Below are positions 8,461-19,099 of a stretch of 28,642 nucleotides of DNA, in pieces. Origin of the DNA: Gnetum montanum (Eukaryota > Streptophyta > Gnetopsida > Gnetales > Gnetaceae). Below the pieces are notes generated by a model. That model saw only the letters and a list, made by a program, of their open reading frames with translations. It made no database searches and had not been told where the DNA came from. The first letter of the stretch is position 1; the number at the start of each line of letters is the position of its first letter. Position numbers and translations under genes: made by a program. The stretch is from contig MNCI01026476.1 of assembly GCA_015680685.1 (NCBI GenBank), forward strand, positions 613,464 to 642,105. Reading direction: 5' to 3'.

Positions 8461-11457
8461 ATGACGAGAAGGTATTATAAGGGTAAGTATAAGGGGACAT
8501 ATTACGAATTTTTAAACTAAATTGCTTATGCTAAGTCTAAAAAAACTTTAAGAAGACTTATAATTGATCATACCACTCATTTTACATCATAGAAAAGTAC
8601 TAATACGGTTGATCTTGAAAAATTTCCTAACTTTGCAATCATAATGAACTAAGAACTTGATATAACTAAGGTCATGAGTAAGGTACCAAATTGTTGCTCA
8701 TTTATGAAAATACTTTAGTAATTTGAAAATCTTGATTAATTGTAGATGGTTCCAAAAAGAGGTACACAAGGAGAACTTCCAAGACTAGCAAGCAAAATAT
8801 CATGAGGTAGAAGAGGACAAGTGAGCAAGCAAAACCTGCAAGAAGAATAAGAAGTGCAAGAGGCACAATCCTTCAGTATTCATCAACAAACTCCTACCAT
8901 GGAGCAATCTACTCAAGTAGAAGTAGATATTTCACAAGAGCCTATCTAGTGATAGCAACTCACACTATCACCTGAATGCCTTCAAGTTATTCAGAAAAAA
9001 TCCATCATGTTGACAATAATTATAGAACTGAACTTTGATCCATTTCTAGAGTTTTCTCTACAAGGTGTTAAGGTCCAACTTCAGTCATCTCCTTTGTGGC
9101 CTACTTTAATAAATGGGTAGTAATATTTAGGAGAAACACTCCAGTTTTCGCAAAATTGACAAGTAAATGCTATAGTAAAAATTGAAAGGATCTCAATGTC
9201 TTACTCAATTAAGGTAAGTGCAGAGGTCCTAAAAGTGCCCAATGAAGGAGCAGAGGTGGCATAGATATTAACAAGATCTAACAAAAATGCCAGGCAGCTA
9301 TGGTTGTAACAAGCATATGGCAAGGACAATAAAGAATATAGTGAACTAACTACAAAATAAAAGATCAGTTTCAAAATTGGTACTTATCATTTTTTTTCCT
9401 ACAAAGAGATTGAACCAAATTTCTACATATGCAACTAGAGGTAGCATAATATTAATGGGAAAGTTCAATGCAAACATCACTCACCTCTACTTCATAAAAA
9501 TACAAAGGTGCTTAAAGTTAAAAAAGGCAAGGAAGATAACACTTCCATTTCCTTTCCTTAACTAGAAGTTATGAAAATAAGCAAACATCCTACGGTATAC
9601 AAATGATGCATTAAGAAAGGTAGAGAATGCTTCCTATGTTGAAATGCTCAAGCCAATACCTCCGAAAAAGGACCAAATAGAAGAACAACCAAGCACTAGG
9701 GAGACTACCCAAACCATAAGATAACAATAGTAGAAATTACAAGTTCTGCCACTACCACTACAAGATTATAGACCTTCAATGAGTCATTTGCAGCAAATTG
9801 CAAAAATCATCAGTTGGGAAAGTAAGGAAAAGGCTAATCTATTCAAAGTAATTAATGATGTAGTTAGGTCAACCATCTCAACAAATCCTTCCAATGGACA
9901 AATATCATTACAGTTAGGAGGAAAGGCCCAGTGGTCATAGTAGATTTTCAAGAATGCTGCATCATTCCAAGTGATGCTTGAATCTGGAGAAGAAGTCACA
10001 ATTGTGGTCATGCAACACCATGATACAACAAGAGCTATAGAAGTGATCATGGATCCCATTAAAGAATCTTTCAATGTACATGTGCCAGCAGCTAATATTT
10101 TTGGAACTAAAGATGCTCAAATGTTAGCTGGTACCTCTATGGCTCCTACAAAACATGAAGATGTGTTAGATAGACTACTACAAATAGGATAGGTTATGAT
10201 AAATCTATTTGACATTCCTAGTGATGTCACTGAAACACAATCCAAATTGATTACCACAAAGGAAAAAATGATCAAGACCAAAACTTGAGTAGAGCATGCT
10301 AAGAATGAGCTTCAAAAGCTCATAACCCTGAGAGTAGAAAGAAGAGGTCCAACTTAGCTCATTGCACCAAAACATCTAGCGTAATTTAGAATTGAGCACG
10401 TCAATTACCTCCTTAAGAAAAATATAGAGATGGAGAAAGAGAAAGAAATGATAGTATGGGATGCTTCAGCAGCCATAGCCCAAACATATGCCCATGATAA
10501 AGCACTTGTTTCCTTACAAGAGGAAAATAAAAAATCTCATTGCTGATAACATGTAGTTGACCATTGTTGTAATACAAAAGAATATTTTAAAAGAAAGCAT
10601 CCACCAACTAAGGGAATAATTGGTGACAGTCAACCAAGATATGAGCTAGCTTACAACAGAAAAAAGAACCCTCTTCATGATGGACGTACATGTCATCTGA
10701 CTAAAGTTAGCCATCAAAATTGATGCATGGCAGAATGAGGCAAAGAAACATGAATAGCTCACGGGACACTTCCAATATCAAGCGGGAATGTATAAACAAA
10801 TCAATGAGAAAGAGATCTCGATGGTGAAGGCTAACATTAATTCCATGTTAGCACAAAATCCATAATGATAATCCATCTTGGACAACATGGCCCACACCTA
10901 CAAAGAGGAAGAAAAAAAAAGACCTGCAAATAGAGGACTTATAAGAATACATGAGTTTAGGAAACCTCCATTATGTTAACTTAGCCATGTTGATAGCAGG
11001 TAGATCTAGAAGTGAGCTAAAACAACAAGTAGTAGCCATGTACACCTTGTACGAGAAAGATTTTGTAGATTGTAAAGATGCTTTACAAAAACTTCAAGTA
11101 GCAAACTTAGAGCTAGAGGCAATTAAGGCTAGCTACTAGGGATAAAAAGATGTAGTAGTGAACCTGGTTAGAAGGTTGATAAATTATCATGAATTAAGAG
11201 AGAAGGCTGAAGCTTTTGAAGAAGGAAGATGATAGTTTGTAGCATGGTATTCTAAAGCTAATGAGATGTTTCTACAATTTCCATGTCTGTAGAATGTGCT
11301 AACTCCATTAAATATTAGTTCATTAACATGGATGGTTCATGATCCAAGAACAAAAGAGGAGAAATTATAGGTGCTCCTAAAATGCTATCAATTTTAGAAG
11401 CCTAACAACAAGAGGAAGCAACCAACGGAAGAGCCACCACCACCTAGAACAACATAA
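8461..11457 (+). pseudogene. E1 second ORF, unknown protein with predicted coiled coils (broken)
   Basis: About 1000 codons occupy the position of pol. The frame starts at ATG 8461 (MTRRYYKGKYKGTYYEFL), and stays in one frame to about 9600. It then shifts three times (near 9600, 10530 and 10915, the last in an A run), and ends with PTEEPPPPRTT before TAA at 11455-11457. Stops are frequent, many explicable as C-to-T changes in Gln or Arg codons. The middle (about 9780-10190) is a soluble-looking segment with VPAANIFGTKDAQMLAG. The C-terminal half (10280-11250) is rich in Lys, Glu, Gln and Leu with heptad-like spacing. I see no protease, RT, RNase H, integrase, envelope or zinc-finger motif and do not recognise the family. 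Its sustained frame argues that it once encoded protein. Confidence 0.65.
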
Positions 11458-11646
11458 GGCTACATCCAGCTTCAACAAATTTTGATTTTACATTGTAAAG
11501 TTTATCATGTTATAAATGTCTCATTTTTGTAAAACACCACTACAACACTTAAGAGCAATGTATCAAGTAGTTAGTGTCATATAAATCTCCCTACCGATTT
11601 TGTAAGAGGCTCTATCCTCATTTTAAACTTAAGGATGAAGTTTTAA

Positions 11647-11661
11647 TTAGTTTTGGGGGTA
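11647..11661 (+). other. Polypurine tract region of E1
   Basis: TTAGTTTTGGGGGTA directly precedes the TG start of the 3' LTR at 11662. Plus-strand DNA priming is expected here. The tract is short and T-rich on its left side. Confidence 0.6.
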
Positions 11662-12530
11662 TGATAAATCTAAATTTTTCACCACAAAAATATTGTAGTT
11701 ATGATATCATATCTACAATGTTGTAGATACATTATCATATAAATGGTATTATAAGATGTGTGTTAGCCTATAAAAGCAACACTTAGGCATAGAGATCCAA
11801 AGTAGGTGTGATACCATAGTAGTAGAACTCTTTTAGTTTGTTTTTGTAATTTTGGGTTTCAATACTTAGTAGTATGTGCCCTTAGTATGATGTTAAGTGA
11901 TTGAATGAAGTCTTTATTCAAGTGTGATATACTTAGATGCATTGTATGACCAAAAATAAAGACTGAGATTACTTTTCATTATTATAGCAACACTTAGTTT
12001 TATTTATGCATTCATTTAGTTTAATGTTTACTATTTTCATAATTACTAATTTACTTTCAATGCACTTTACTATTCCTATCATTAAGTGAAATGAGTATGA
12101 CTGATCTTGAGCACTTAAGTGTAGCTACTTAGTAACCTAATAGTATTATCACTTGGTTCTCCTAGTATTGTGGTACTTGGTAATCCCAACAATAGTTATA
12201 TGAAGTCCAAGGTGTGCTTGAAAGATCAAGATTGGTTGCTCATCACATAGGCTAGATTAGATTTGTTTACTATCACTTAGATATGAAACTATTGATTTTA
12301 CTTCATGTTAGCCAAGAGAAATATGGCCAATACAACATCATCTATCATATGCCTCATCATGAGTTAAACGATATGCATTGAATTTACTAGCTCACATGGG
12401 AAGATAATGATCATGAACTCTAACCAATTACTAGCATAATCCCATTACCCTTCCTACAAAATTTTATGGGGATCATGCATGAATATGTGTATCTTGTATG
12501 GATGGGTGTTGGATACTTTACCACTCATTA
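11662..12530 (+). repeat. E1 3' LTR
   Basis: Begins TGATAAATC and ends CTCATTA, the last CA having become TA. It is collinear with 3909-4797. It carries GATATC at 11703, TATA box CCTATAAAAGC (11767-11777), the poly(A) hairpin 11910-11963, and the conserved U5 words GGTAATCCCAACAAT and CATCACATAGGCTAGATT. The two LTRs differ at many sites by eye, so insertion is old. Confidence 0.85.
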
Positions 12531-13020
12531 GAGATAGTGATATCCTTGATTTTAACTAATGTGTCTCCCTTTCAATTATTCCAAAATAGATAGGTCTTCC
12601 CCATTTACCATTCTCCACTGGAGGAGAGAATAGACCACATACGAAACCCCTCTAGTTGAGTGTAGACTTCCTTGTGCATCAACTCCAAGAAGAATCCAAA
12701 GTTTAATTCTTAAAAAACCAAACTCTAAACCTCTTCATTTAGATCTATTCTAAGTAGGCCTCCATTAATGTGACCTCACGGTTAGGTCTTGGTCTTGGAG
12801 CCTCATCTTGCCTAGATTGGCTAGTTTCTACTGTCAAAATATATAGAATAGATTCTACTTCAAGCATCTCTCAAAGATGTCTTGTTACATATGTTGCTTT
12901 AACCTCTTATTCCTGAGGTTGTTATGGTTGTTGTTGGTTCCTTCCTCATCATGGATGCTTCTTTCTCAATTGGAAAGGTCCTCCTACTGGTGCTCCCCTC
13001 TTTGATATCATCTACAATCA
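12531..13020 (-). pseudogene. Unrecognised minus-strand decayed coding sequence
   Basis: Minus-strand translation gives protein-like patches: KRGAPVGGPFQLRKKHP, VTRHL then EMLEVESILYILTVETSQSR, and EAPRPRPNREVTLMEAYLE. Stops and at least one frameshift separate them. They precede, on the minus strand, the fragment at 3723-3908 once E1 is removed. I do not recognise the family. An extra ORF of E2 downstream of integrase, as Athila elements can have, or a host-derived pseudogene are both possible. Confidence 0.3.
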
Positions 13021-14950
13021 CAAACGTAACTATGGATTAGCATTTCAATTCATTATCCTTAGTTCTTTTGGTATCCTTTTCATTAGATAAGCTTATTCTT
13101 AGGTCTATTAATGATCATGGTAAGTTTATTATTTTATTAATTGGCTACCAGAGTTTTTTTGTGATGTTTAACCCTATCTATGATGAATATTTTAATATTA
13201 TTTTAATGGTTAGATCTTGGGAAGCTAGAAAAATTCTAAAAAAAATTCTATCATAAACCAAAGGTGTGTGGATCCCATAATGTAAAGTGTACCTTCAATA
13301 GCTTGAGGATTGAAGAATGAGGTGAAATGGATGAGCAATTTGCAAGTTAGAGTGCTTAAAAGGTCTCAAGGCTCTAAAAATTACAAAAACTCCTCTCTCA
13401 TTTGAAGGCAAATTATGGAAAAATGGCTAAGTGTCATGCATATTTAAAGTGTTTTTATGATGCATTGATAGGAATGCATCGACACATCAAGCTATGTCAA
13501 TGGGGATGCATCAATGTAATTATTTAAAGTGATTTTTCACAATTAAAACACTAAGTGGTTTGGAAAATTTTGAGTATGAAACAAGAGCCCAAAGGGGGAT
13601 AGAAAAGCCTAGAAGGATGCAAAAAAATAAAAGAGGATATGAGATTTGCTGGGAAGAGGAGATTTGGATGAAAAAATTGTTGAGGTAGTACAAAATTGGA
13701 TGTTTATGCAATGAAATGATGGGATCAATCATGAAATGACCAAGGGGTATGCAAGTGGATCCTCCCCAAACAAGGCTCATACCATTGATACCCTTGCATG
13801 CCCTCATCCCAAGGAGCCTATAGGAACCAAGAATGAGCAATCATCGTGGATAGTAAGAAATCGAATCCACTCTAGAGATCATCAAAGGATTATGACATAC
13901 CATAATAGACACATTAGTTTATCATGCTAGGAGGTAGTGAGATGGTGGATGACAAGGGTAGAGGGATGAAAGAGAGAGAGAATGGTAATGGAGTCTCACA
14001 TCCTAGTTACATTAAGTCATTATGGAGTGTGTGATTAAAATGAATAGATATTGTCTAATCCTTAATTAGAAATAAGTCCATTCTCATTCAGTGACTTTGC
14101 ATTATCATATTCTAACTGTTTAACCAACAAGAGTTCATGACCACTACCAAAGATCAAACACCACTCCAAGTATAGAAGAAAAGAGAAGCAAGAAGATAAG
14201 AAGGACCTTAGTTAGAGGGGTGTCTTTAGGCATGGATAACATGTCTTTCCAACCCCATAACCAATGCTTGTAGCCCATGATTATTTCTAAGGGATGTGCT
14301 TTGAATTTCCATATATATTTTTTAATGTTTTTCTTTTTTTTTCTTCATGGGAACCACACTGTGCAAAGACATGCTTCCTATTATTGGTTGACAATAGGAG
14401 TCGTGAGAGACCAATGAGAATATCCATAAAACTCAAGAAGGAAGTTAGGTACGAAAGGTGACAAATCCCCTTGAAGTCATACCCTTGTCCATTCCACTTG
14501 GTCCCTTCCAAGTCTATTAAGTACCTAGAGCATTGATTCTTTTTAAGTTGTGATTAGGAAAGAATCTCATGCTTTCAAGATAAAAAAATGCCATGGAATT
14601 TAGTGGAGTGGATGAATGATGTGGATTCATTGCCTAGTACCATTAGAAAAGTAATTCTTCATCAATTTATCTCATAATCCTAAGGCAAAATGTAATTATT
14701 GAATAACCAATCCAAACATGAAATACAATATGAACTAAACTTTCAATAGTAGAAGTAGCTTGTGGCAAAAGCACAAGATTCCTAATGAATAAAAAATAAG
14801 AAAAAAACATGTAAGGAAAGTTAATCAAAGTGAAATATATAAAATAAAGTGAAAAATATTCAAAAAATTTGAAAACATCGGTATAATAATGTAAAACAAA
14901 AATTTATAAAATAAAGTATCCTTTACAAAATCTTAACATGGATGGCCATC
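13020..14950. other. Unassigned region between E1 flank and E2 integrase
   Basis: AT-rich DNA with only isolated open frames (13520-13840 -, 14287-14511 -). Their translations show no family motif. Positions 13465-13515 contain several GATGCAT / GCATCGACACAT words faintly reminiscent of the E2 U3 (22050-22085). No E2 3' LTR is recognisable here. It may be the 3' untranslated or env-like part of E2. Confidence 0.35.
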
Positions 14951-14998
14951 TCCCCCATGACTAAGTTGGAAGGAGGAGATCCAAAAGATAGAACATGC

Positions 14999-16125
14999 TC
15001 ATCCATTAGTTGGGGTATCCATGTTACTAGTTAACTTTGGTTCAAGGAAAGGTTTCACTTGTTGAATGTTTACTAGCAACCACTTGTCTGGGCTAAAAGG
15101 ATGGTAAATCATCATGGCCCTGGAAGGAAAAGTTGCATGAATAATATAAGGTCCTTTCCATAGTGTCTTAAATTTTTTTTGTTATGGTACATGCATAGGA
15201 TTCTAGTAAAGAACCTTATCTCCTAATTAAAACTTAACTATTCTTATCCTTTAATCATGATGTTGTTTGGTGTGTGCCTTGTGCACTTCATTTATGGACA
15301 AGGCTACTAATTGATTTTCATCTAGTATATTCAATGTCATTAATCATTCTCTTTGTGCTATAGTTAGATCGAGGTTAAGTTCACAAGCCATTAAAAGTGT
15401 AGGAAGCTCTACTTGGATTAAAAGAGTTCGTATTTTTCTATACACTAACTCATAAAGAGAATAATTGATAGGAAGTTTTCAAGTTGACCAATAAGTCCAT
15501 AGAGCATTCTTAAGTTTTTTGTTCCAATATTTCCTATATTTACTAATAGTGCATGTTAGTATCCTAGTTATATCCCTATTTGTGAATTCTGCTTGACTAT
15601 TGCCTTTAGGATGGTATGGAGTTTTTAGTTTGTGTTTCATTTGAAGCTTCATCCATGCTTAACACAACTTTTTCTACTACTTTTGAAACTCATATGATAG
15701 TTGCATCTATCACTTCAGAATCATGCTATAAGAAAGACAAACATCACATCCTCTATATTTAGTTGGATAGGCTATTTTTAACTAGTTCCATTATCAAAAA
15801 TAAGTTCCCTTGGCAAACCAAAATTATGTATCACATTCTATTGTACAAACCTTGCCATTGTAGAGGATGAATAGTCAACTATTGTAGTAGCTTTAGCCCA
15901 TTTGGTATAGTTGTTAACTACTTTGATGATGTACGCATTTCCATTGGACATGGGGTTGATGGATCCCATGAAATTAATGTTCTAGAATGCTCTAGTGGTT
16001 GAATTTGCTATTGGGACCCTTCCATCCATACAGTCATTCCTCCATCTCGTTGACAACATTTACACAAATGAAAGAACTGATGAGCATCGTTGAAGATGGT
16101 TAGCCAATAATATCCTACCATGAGG
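14999..16125 (-). pseudogene. E2 integrase (broken)
   Basis: Inserts the DNA copy into the genome. The zinc-binding end shows GYYWLTIFNDAHQF and CKCCQRDGG (about 16110-16035). The catalytic core follows: INFMGSI with the first Asp codon now AAT (15973-15975), NYTKWAKA, then FDNGT with the second Asp at 15793-15795, and NSQAEFTNR with the Glu at 15587-15589. The C-terminal part has RAMMIYHPFSPDKW and NIQQVKPF, typical of plant gypsy integrase ends, and stops at TGA 14999-15001. No chromodomain is visible, which fits the Athila side rather than chromoviruses. Confidence 0.85.
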
Positions 16126-16589
16126 ATTTTAATAGTCATCCTTTTTCCCAACATAAAGACCCATACATGGACCTTCATAAGCATTTTGGAGGATTCTAAG
16201 TTGATCATTATTGATCATGCACCATCATATGAAGATATCAACATAAATCTTGTAAAGGTTAGCCCTAATTTACATGTAGTGTTTGGCTTGCTGAAGAAAA
16301 TGTTGTTTCTTCCTGTTATCCCATTCTTGTGTCATCTCCTAAAGTGAGTAGATAAGAGAGGAAGTCCTTATACCAATCAGTACCTTTAGGAATTTTCATT
16401 TCAATAGTTTTGGCAAAGAGGAGTTCATCTAGAAATTGGTTGGATAAAGACCCCTCATGCTCTTTGTGGTCCTATCGTAACTGAGACAAATGGTTAGTAA
16501 CCATGTTCTTGGTTCCCTTTTTGTTGACCATGGTAAGATTGAACTGCTATAGGATTACTAGCCACTATATGACATGATAAGTCACCATT

Positions 16590-16860
16590 GGTTTATTCAT
16601 AAGGAAACAAATAACATTGTGGTATTTCTACAAAAAAAACCTGATATCCAAGCACATAGTGCTTGAATTTTTTTAAAGCATCCACCACTACCATGAGCTC
16701 TTTCTTTGTGGTGTTGTTGTTTAATTGTGTACCCACAATGCTTCAGCTTGCATAATGGACATAGTAAGGATGTTTTTGATCATCCAATTATGTAAGAATA
16801 GCCCTTAAAGCATATTTAAATGTATCAGTCATAATTTAAAATGGTCTAGACTAGTCAAGA
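16590..16860 (-). pseudogene. E2 RNase H (broken)
   Basis: Degrades RNA in the RNA-DNA hybrid. Minus-strand translation gives TDTFKYALRAILT, HPYYVHYAS, then TTKKELMVVVDALKKFKHYV. This corresponds to the usual gypsy order of an Asp-containing first motif, YYASR-like block and T-x-KELLAVV-x-ALEKF block. It sits between RT and integrase as expected. Confidence 0.8.
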
Positions 16861-16999
16861 GCATGTAGAATTGGAGTTTCCATCAGCTTCTACTTTGGCT
16901 TTTGGAATGCATTCTTGCATTTCCTAGTTTATATTAAAGGTGCATCTTTCTTTATAAAATCCACCAATAGTTTAGCACACTTTTTAAGTCCTCAATGAA

Positions 17000-17790
17000 G
17001 TGCCTATAATAACTAGTGTGGCCAAGGAATGATCTTCCATCTTTCATCATTTTAGTTTGCCTGGTGATTCCTTGAATGACCTATACTTTTTTGGTTCCAC
17101 CTTAATCCCTTTGGTTAAAATCTTGTGCCCCATCACAATGCCTTCTTAGACCATCAGGTGGCTTTTCTACTAGTTGAGCATTAATTTTGTCTCCAAACAT
17201 CTTTGAAGAACCTCCTCAAGATGGTCCAAGGCTTCCTCAAATGTATCACCATATGTAGAGAAGTCATCCATAAAGACTTCTACCTCATTGCCAATTTATT
17301 GCTGAAAGATGTTAAGCACCAAGCATTGGAATATTGTAAGAGCATTGCATAGGCCAAATGACATTTTCTATGTACAAAATTCTCCTAGGGACTTTTGAAT
17401 GTGGTTTTGGCAAAGTCCTCTAGTGTAATTTGGATTTGGTTATAGTCACTATAGCCATCTAGAAAGTTATAATAGCAATGCCCTAGTATGGTGTCTAACA
17501 TTTGATCAACAAATGGCAATGGAAAGTGATCCTTGAAGGTTGTCATGTTCAAAAACCAAAAGTATATATAGACTCTCTATTTTCTCCCTTTCTTAGGTAC
17601 AATAATGAGTGAGCTAACACATTCACTATTCGCAATTGGGTAGATAAACCTAGCCTGAGGAGTTTTTCAACCTTCTCTTTAATAACCTACTCAATTTGGG
17701 GTTTAATCTTCATTATAGTTGCTTCTTTAGCTTGATGGAAAATTCTATCTAGATGTGATGTTGGCATATCTATGGGTTGATTCTTGTAGG
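17000..17790 (-). pseudogene. E2 reverse transcriptase (broken)
   Basis: Copies element RNA to DNA. The first domain block reads RLNPKL followed, after a frameshift, by YPIANSECVSSLIIVPKKG (about 17700-17580), the gypsy version of the YPIxDSxWVSPxxVVPKKGG motif. The active-site block is VFMDDFSTYGDTFEEALDHL, with FMDDF at 17260-17274 and both catalytic Asp intact. FMDDFS-YG is the form found in Athila-type elements. Several stops and at least one frameshift break the frame. Confidence 0.88.
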
Positions 17791-18331
17791 TTTTTGATAT
17801 GAACAAGCAAAGACTATTGGCTATTTGTTCACCATCTTTAACAGCTTCTATTTTTGTTCTAGAGAAAGATTGGCATTGATGATTATGAGCTTTCCATTGA
17901 TGAGGAAAGAATATTCTATAATTTCTAATAAAGCCTTCAATTCAAGGAACTCTTGTTTAAATTAATTATGGATCTCCAACTCTCCCCAATCTATGTCACT
18001 TTGTGTATGGAAGATTTACGATGGAGCTACTTCATTTCATCCATGTTTTCAACATAAATGCTAGTGAGGCTCTCCGATGGATCCATGCATATGGTGGATT
18101 CAACTTAGTGATTTTTTGTTAGCCACTCTTGTTATCTTTTGGCTACTATATACATGCACCTTTGAATAGTCATTGCTTCAACACATTGATTGCATGTTTG
18201 GACTAATGTATCTTTGATCGTCCATAGTTTCTACTTGTAATGGCATCCTATGTCACTTTATGTGATGCATGGAACCCTCTTCTTATAACTTTTCCAAATT
18301 CATTTTCCTTTGATATTTGCAAGGAAAGATC

Positions 18332-18680
18332 TCAAATCCCCATTTTGGCATTAATAGTACTCAACCATGCCCTTCCCATGATGATAGGGAAGTCACCCTT
18401 ACAATTTTCCATATGGATTCCAAGGAAATCGATAGGATAAGACCATTCACACATGTTGGTAACAATGTCCTCCACTAGCCTCAAAGAGATAGTGATGGAC
18501 TGGTCTGCCAACTCAAGTCTAATGTTGCTCTTATAAATAGGAGGTAGGTTTCTAATCTTATACACTTCCTATGAGATTAAGTTTACCCTGAAACCTGAGT
18601 CCAATAGAGCCTTGCATTGTTCATTCCTTATAATTTGTAAATAAATGAGAGGACTCCCAAGATTAGATCATTTTCCAGGA
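18332..18680 (-). pseudogene. E2 aspartic protease (broken)
   Basis: Processes the polyprotein. Going along the minus strand, SPLIYLQIIRNEQCKALLDS leads into the active site DSG (18593-18601), followed by FRVNLIS. The second half ends with FPIIMGRAWLST, equivalent to the P-L-I-L-G-R-x-F/W-L-x-T block of plant gypsy proteases. A TAG separates the two halves. The residues before the active site match the last conserved residues of E1, which fixes the E1 deletion point. Confidence 0.82.
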
Positions 18681-19099
18681 AGGTGACCAACCTTGATCCA
18701 ATCAGTAATCACATGGATCAACATACCACTATGGATGTTGAAGGTCTTTTGGTATGAAGGTAGCTCAATGATAGTCTTAGAGGTAGAGATGATAGGGTTA
18801 ACAACCATACCTACCTACAAGGGTTTCATGGGTTTGTTAGTTCTAAAGAATGATCTTATGAGGCTTTGGTTCAGAACCACTCAGATGGGTTTCTAACTAT
18901 AGATTTATCACCATCGTGGTATTTATCTATTGTGGCTATGGTGGAATTTTACCCTATATGGATGGAGTAAGTAACAAGGGTATAGTTGGTTATGGTGCTG
19001 GAGTTAATAGATGATTTGGAGGATGAAAAGGAAAAGGGGACTCCCCCCTTGAAGAAGGTACTTTGTAGTATTTTGAAGGGAATGAAGTGTAGCTATAGG

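Larger units (their letters stand above)
3909..12530 (+). mobile_element. E1: non-autonomous Ty3/gypsy LTR element (Athila-like)
   Basis: A complete, old element with two related LTRs (3909-4797, 11662-12530), a primer-binding site at 4799-4816 and a purine-tract sequence just before the 3' LTR. The bases outside the ends are GAGGC (3904-3908) and GAGAT (12531-12535), which fits a 5-bp target-site duplication altered by two transitions. Gag is present and the reading continues to the first residues of the protease. Then about 850 bp of non-coding DNA and a long unrelated ORF occupy the place of pol. RT, RNase H and integrase motifs were not found anywhere inside. It would depend on enzymes from relatives such as E2. 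Confidence 0.85.

Noticed and set aside
9377-9565. Short plus-strand ORF 9377-9565
   Set aside because: It lies out of frame with the second ORF of E1, which runs through this region in another frame.
13465-13515. E2 3' LTR suggested by GATGCAT / CGACACAT words
   Set aside because: Only short words are shared. The TATA box, poly(A) hairpin and LTR ends of E2 are absent nearby.
16120-16347. Plus-strand ORFs over E2 pol (16120-16347, 18240-18440, 18986-19312 and similar)
   Set aside because: The opposite strand encodes recognisable integrase, protease and gag residues here, so these plus frames are antisense shadows.
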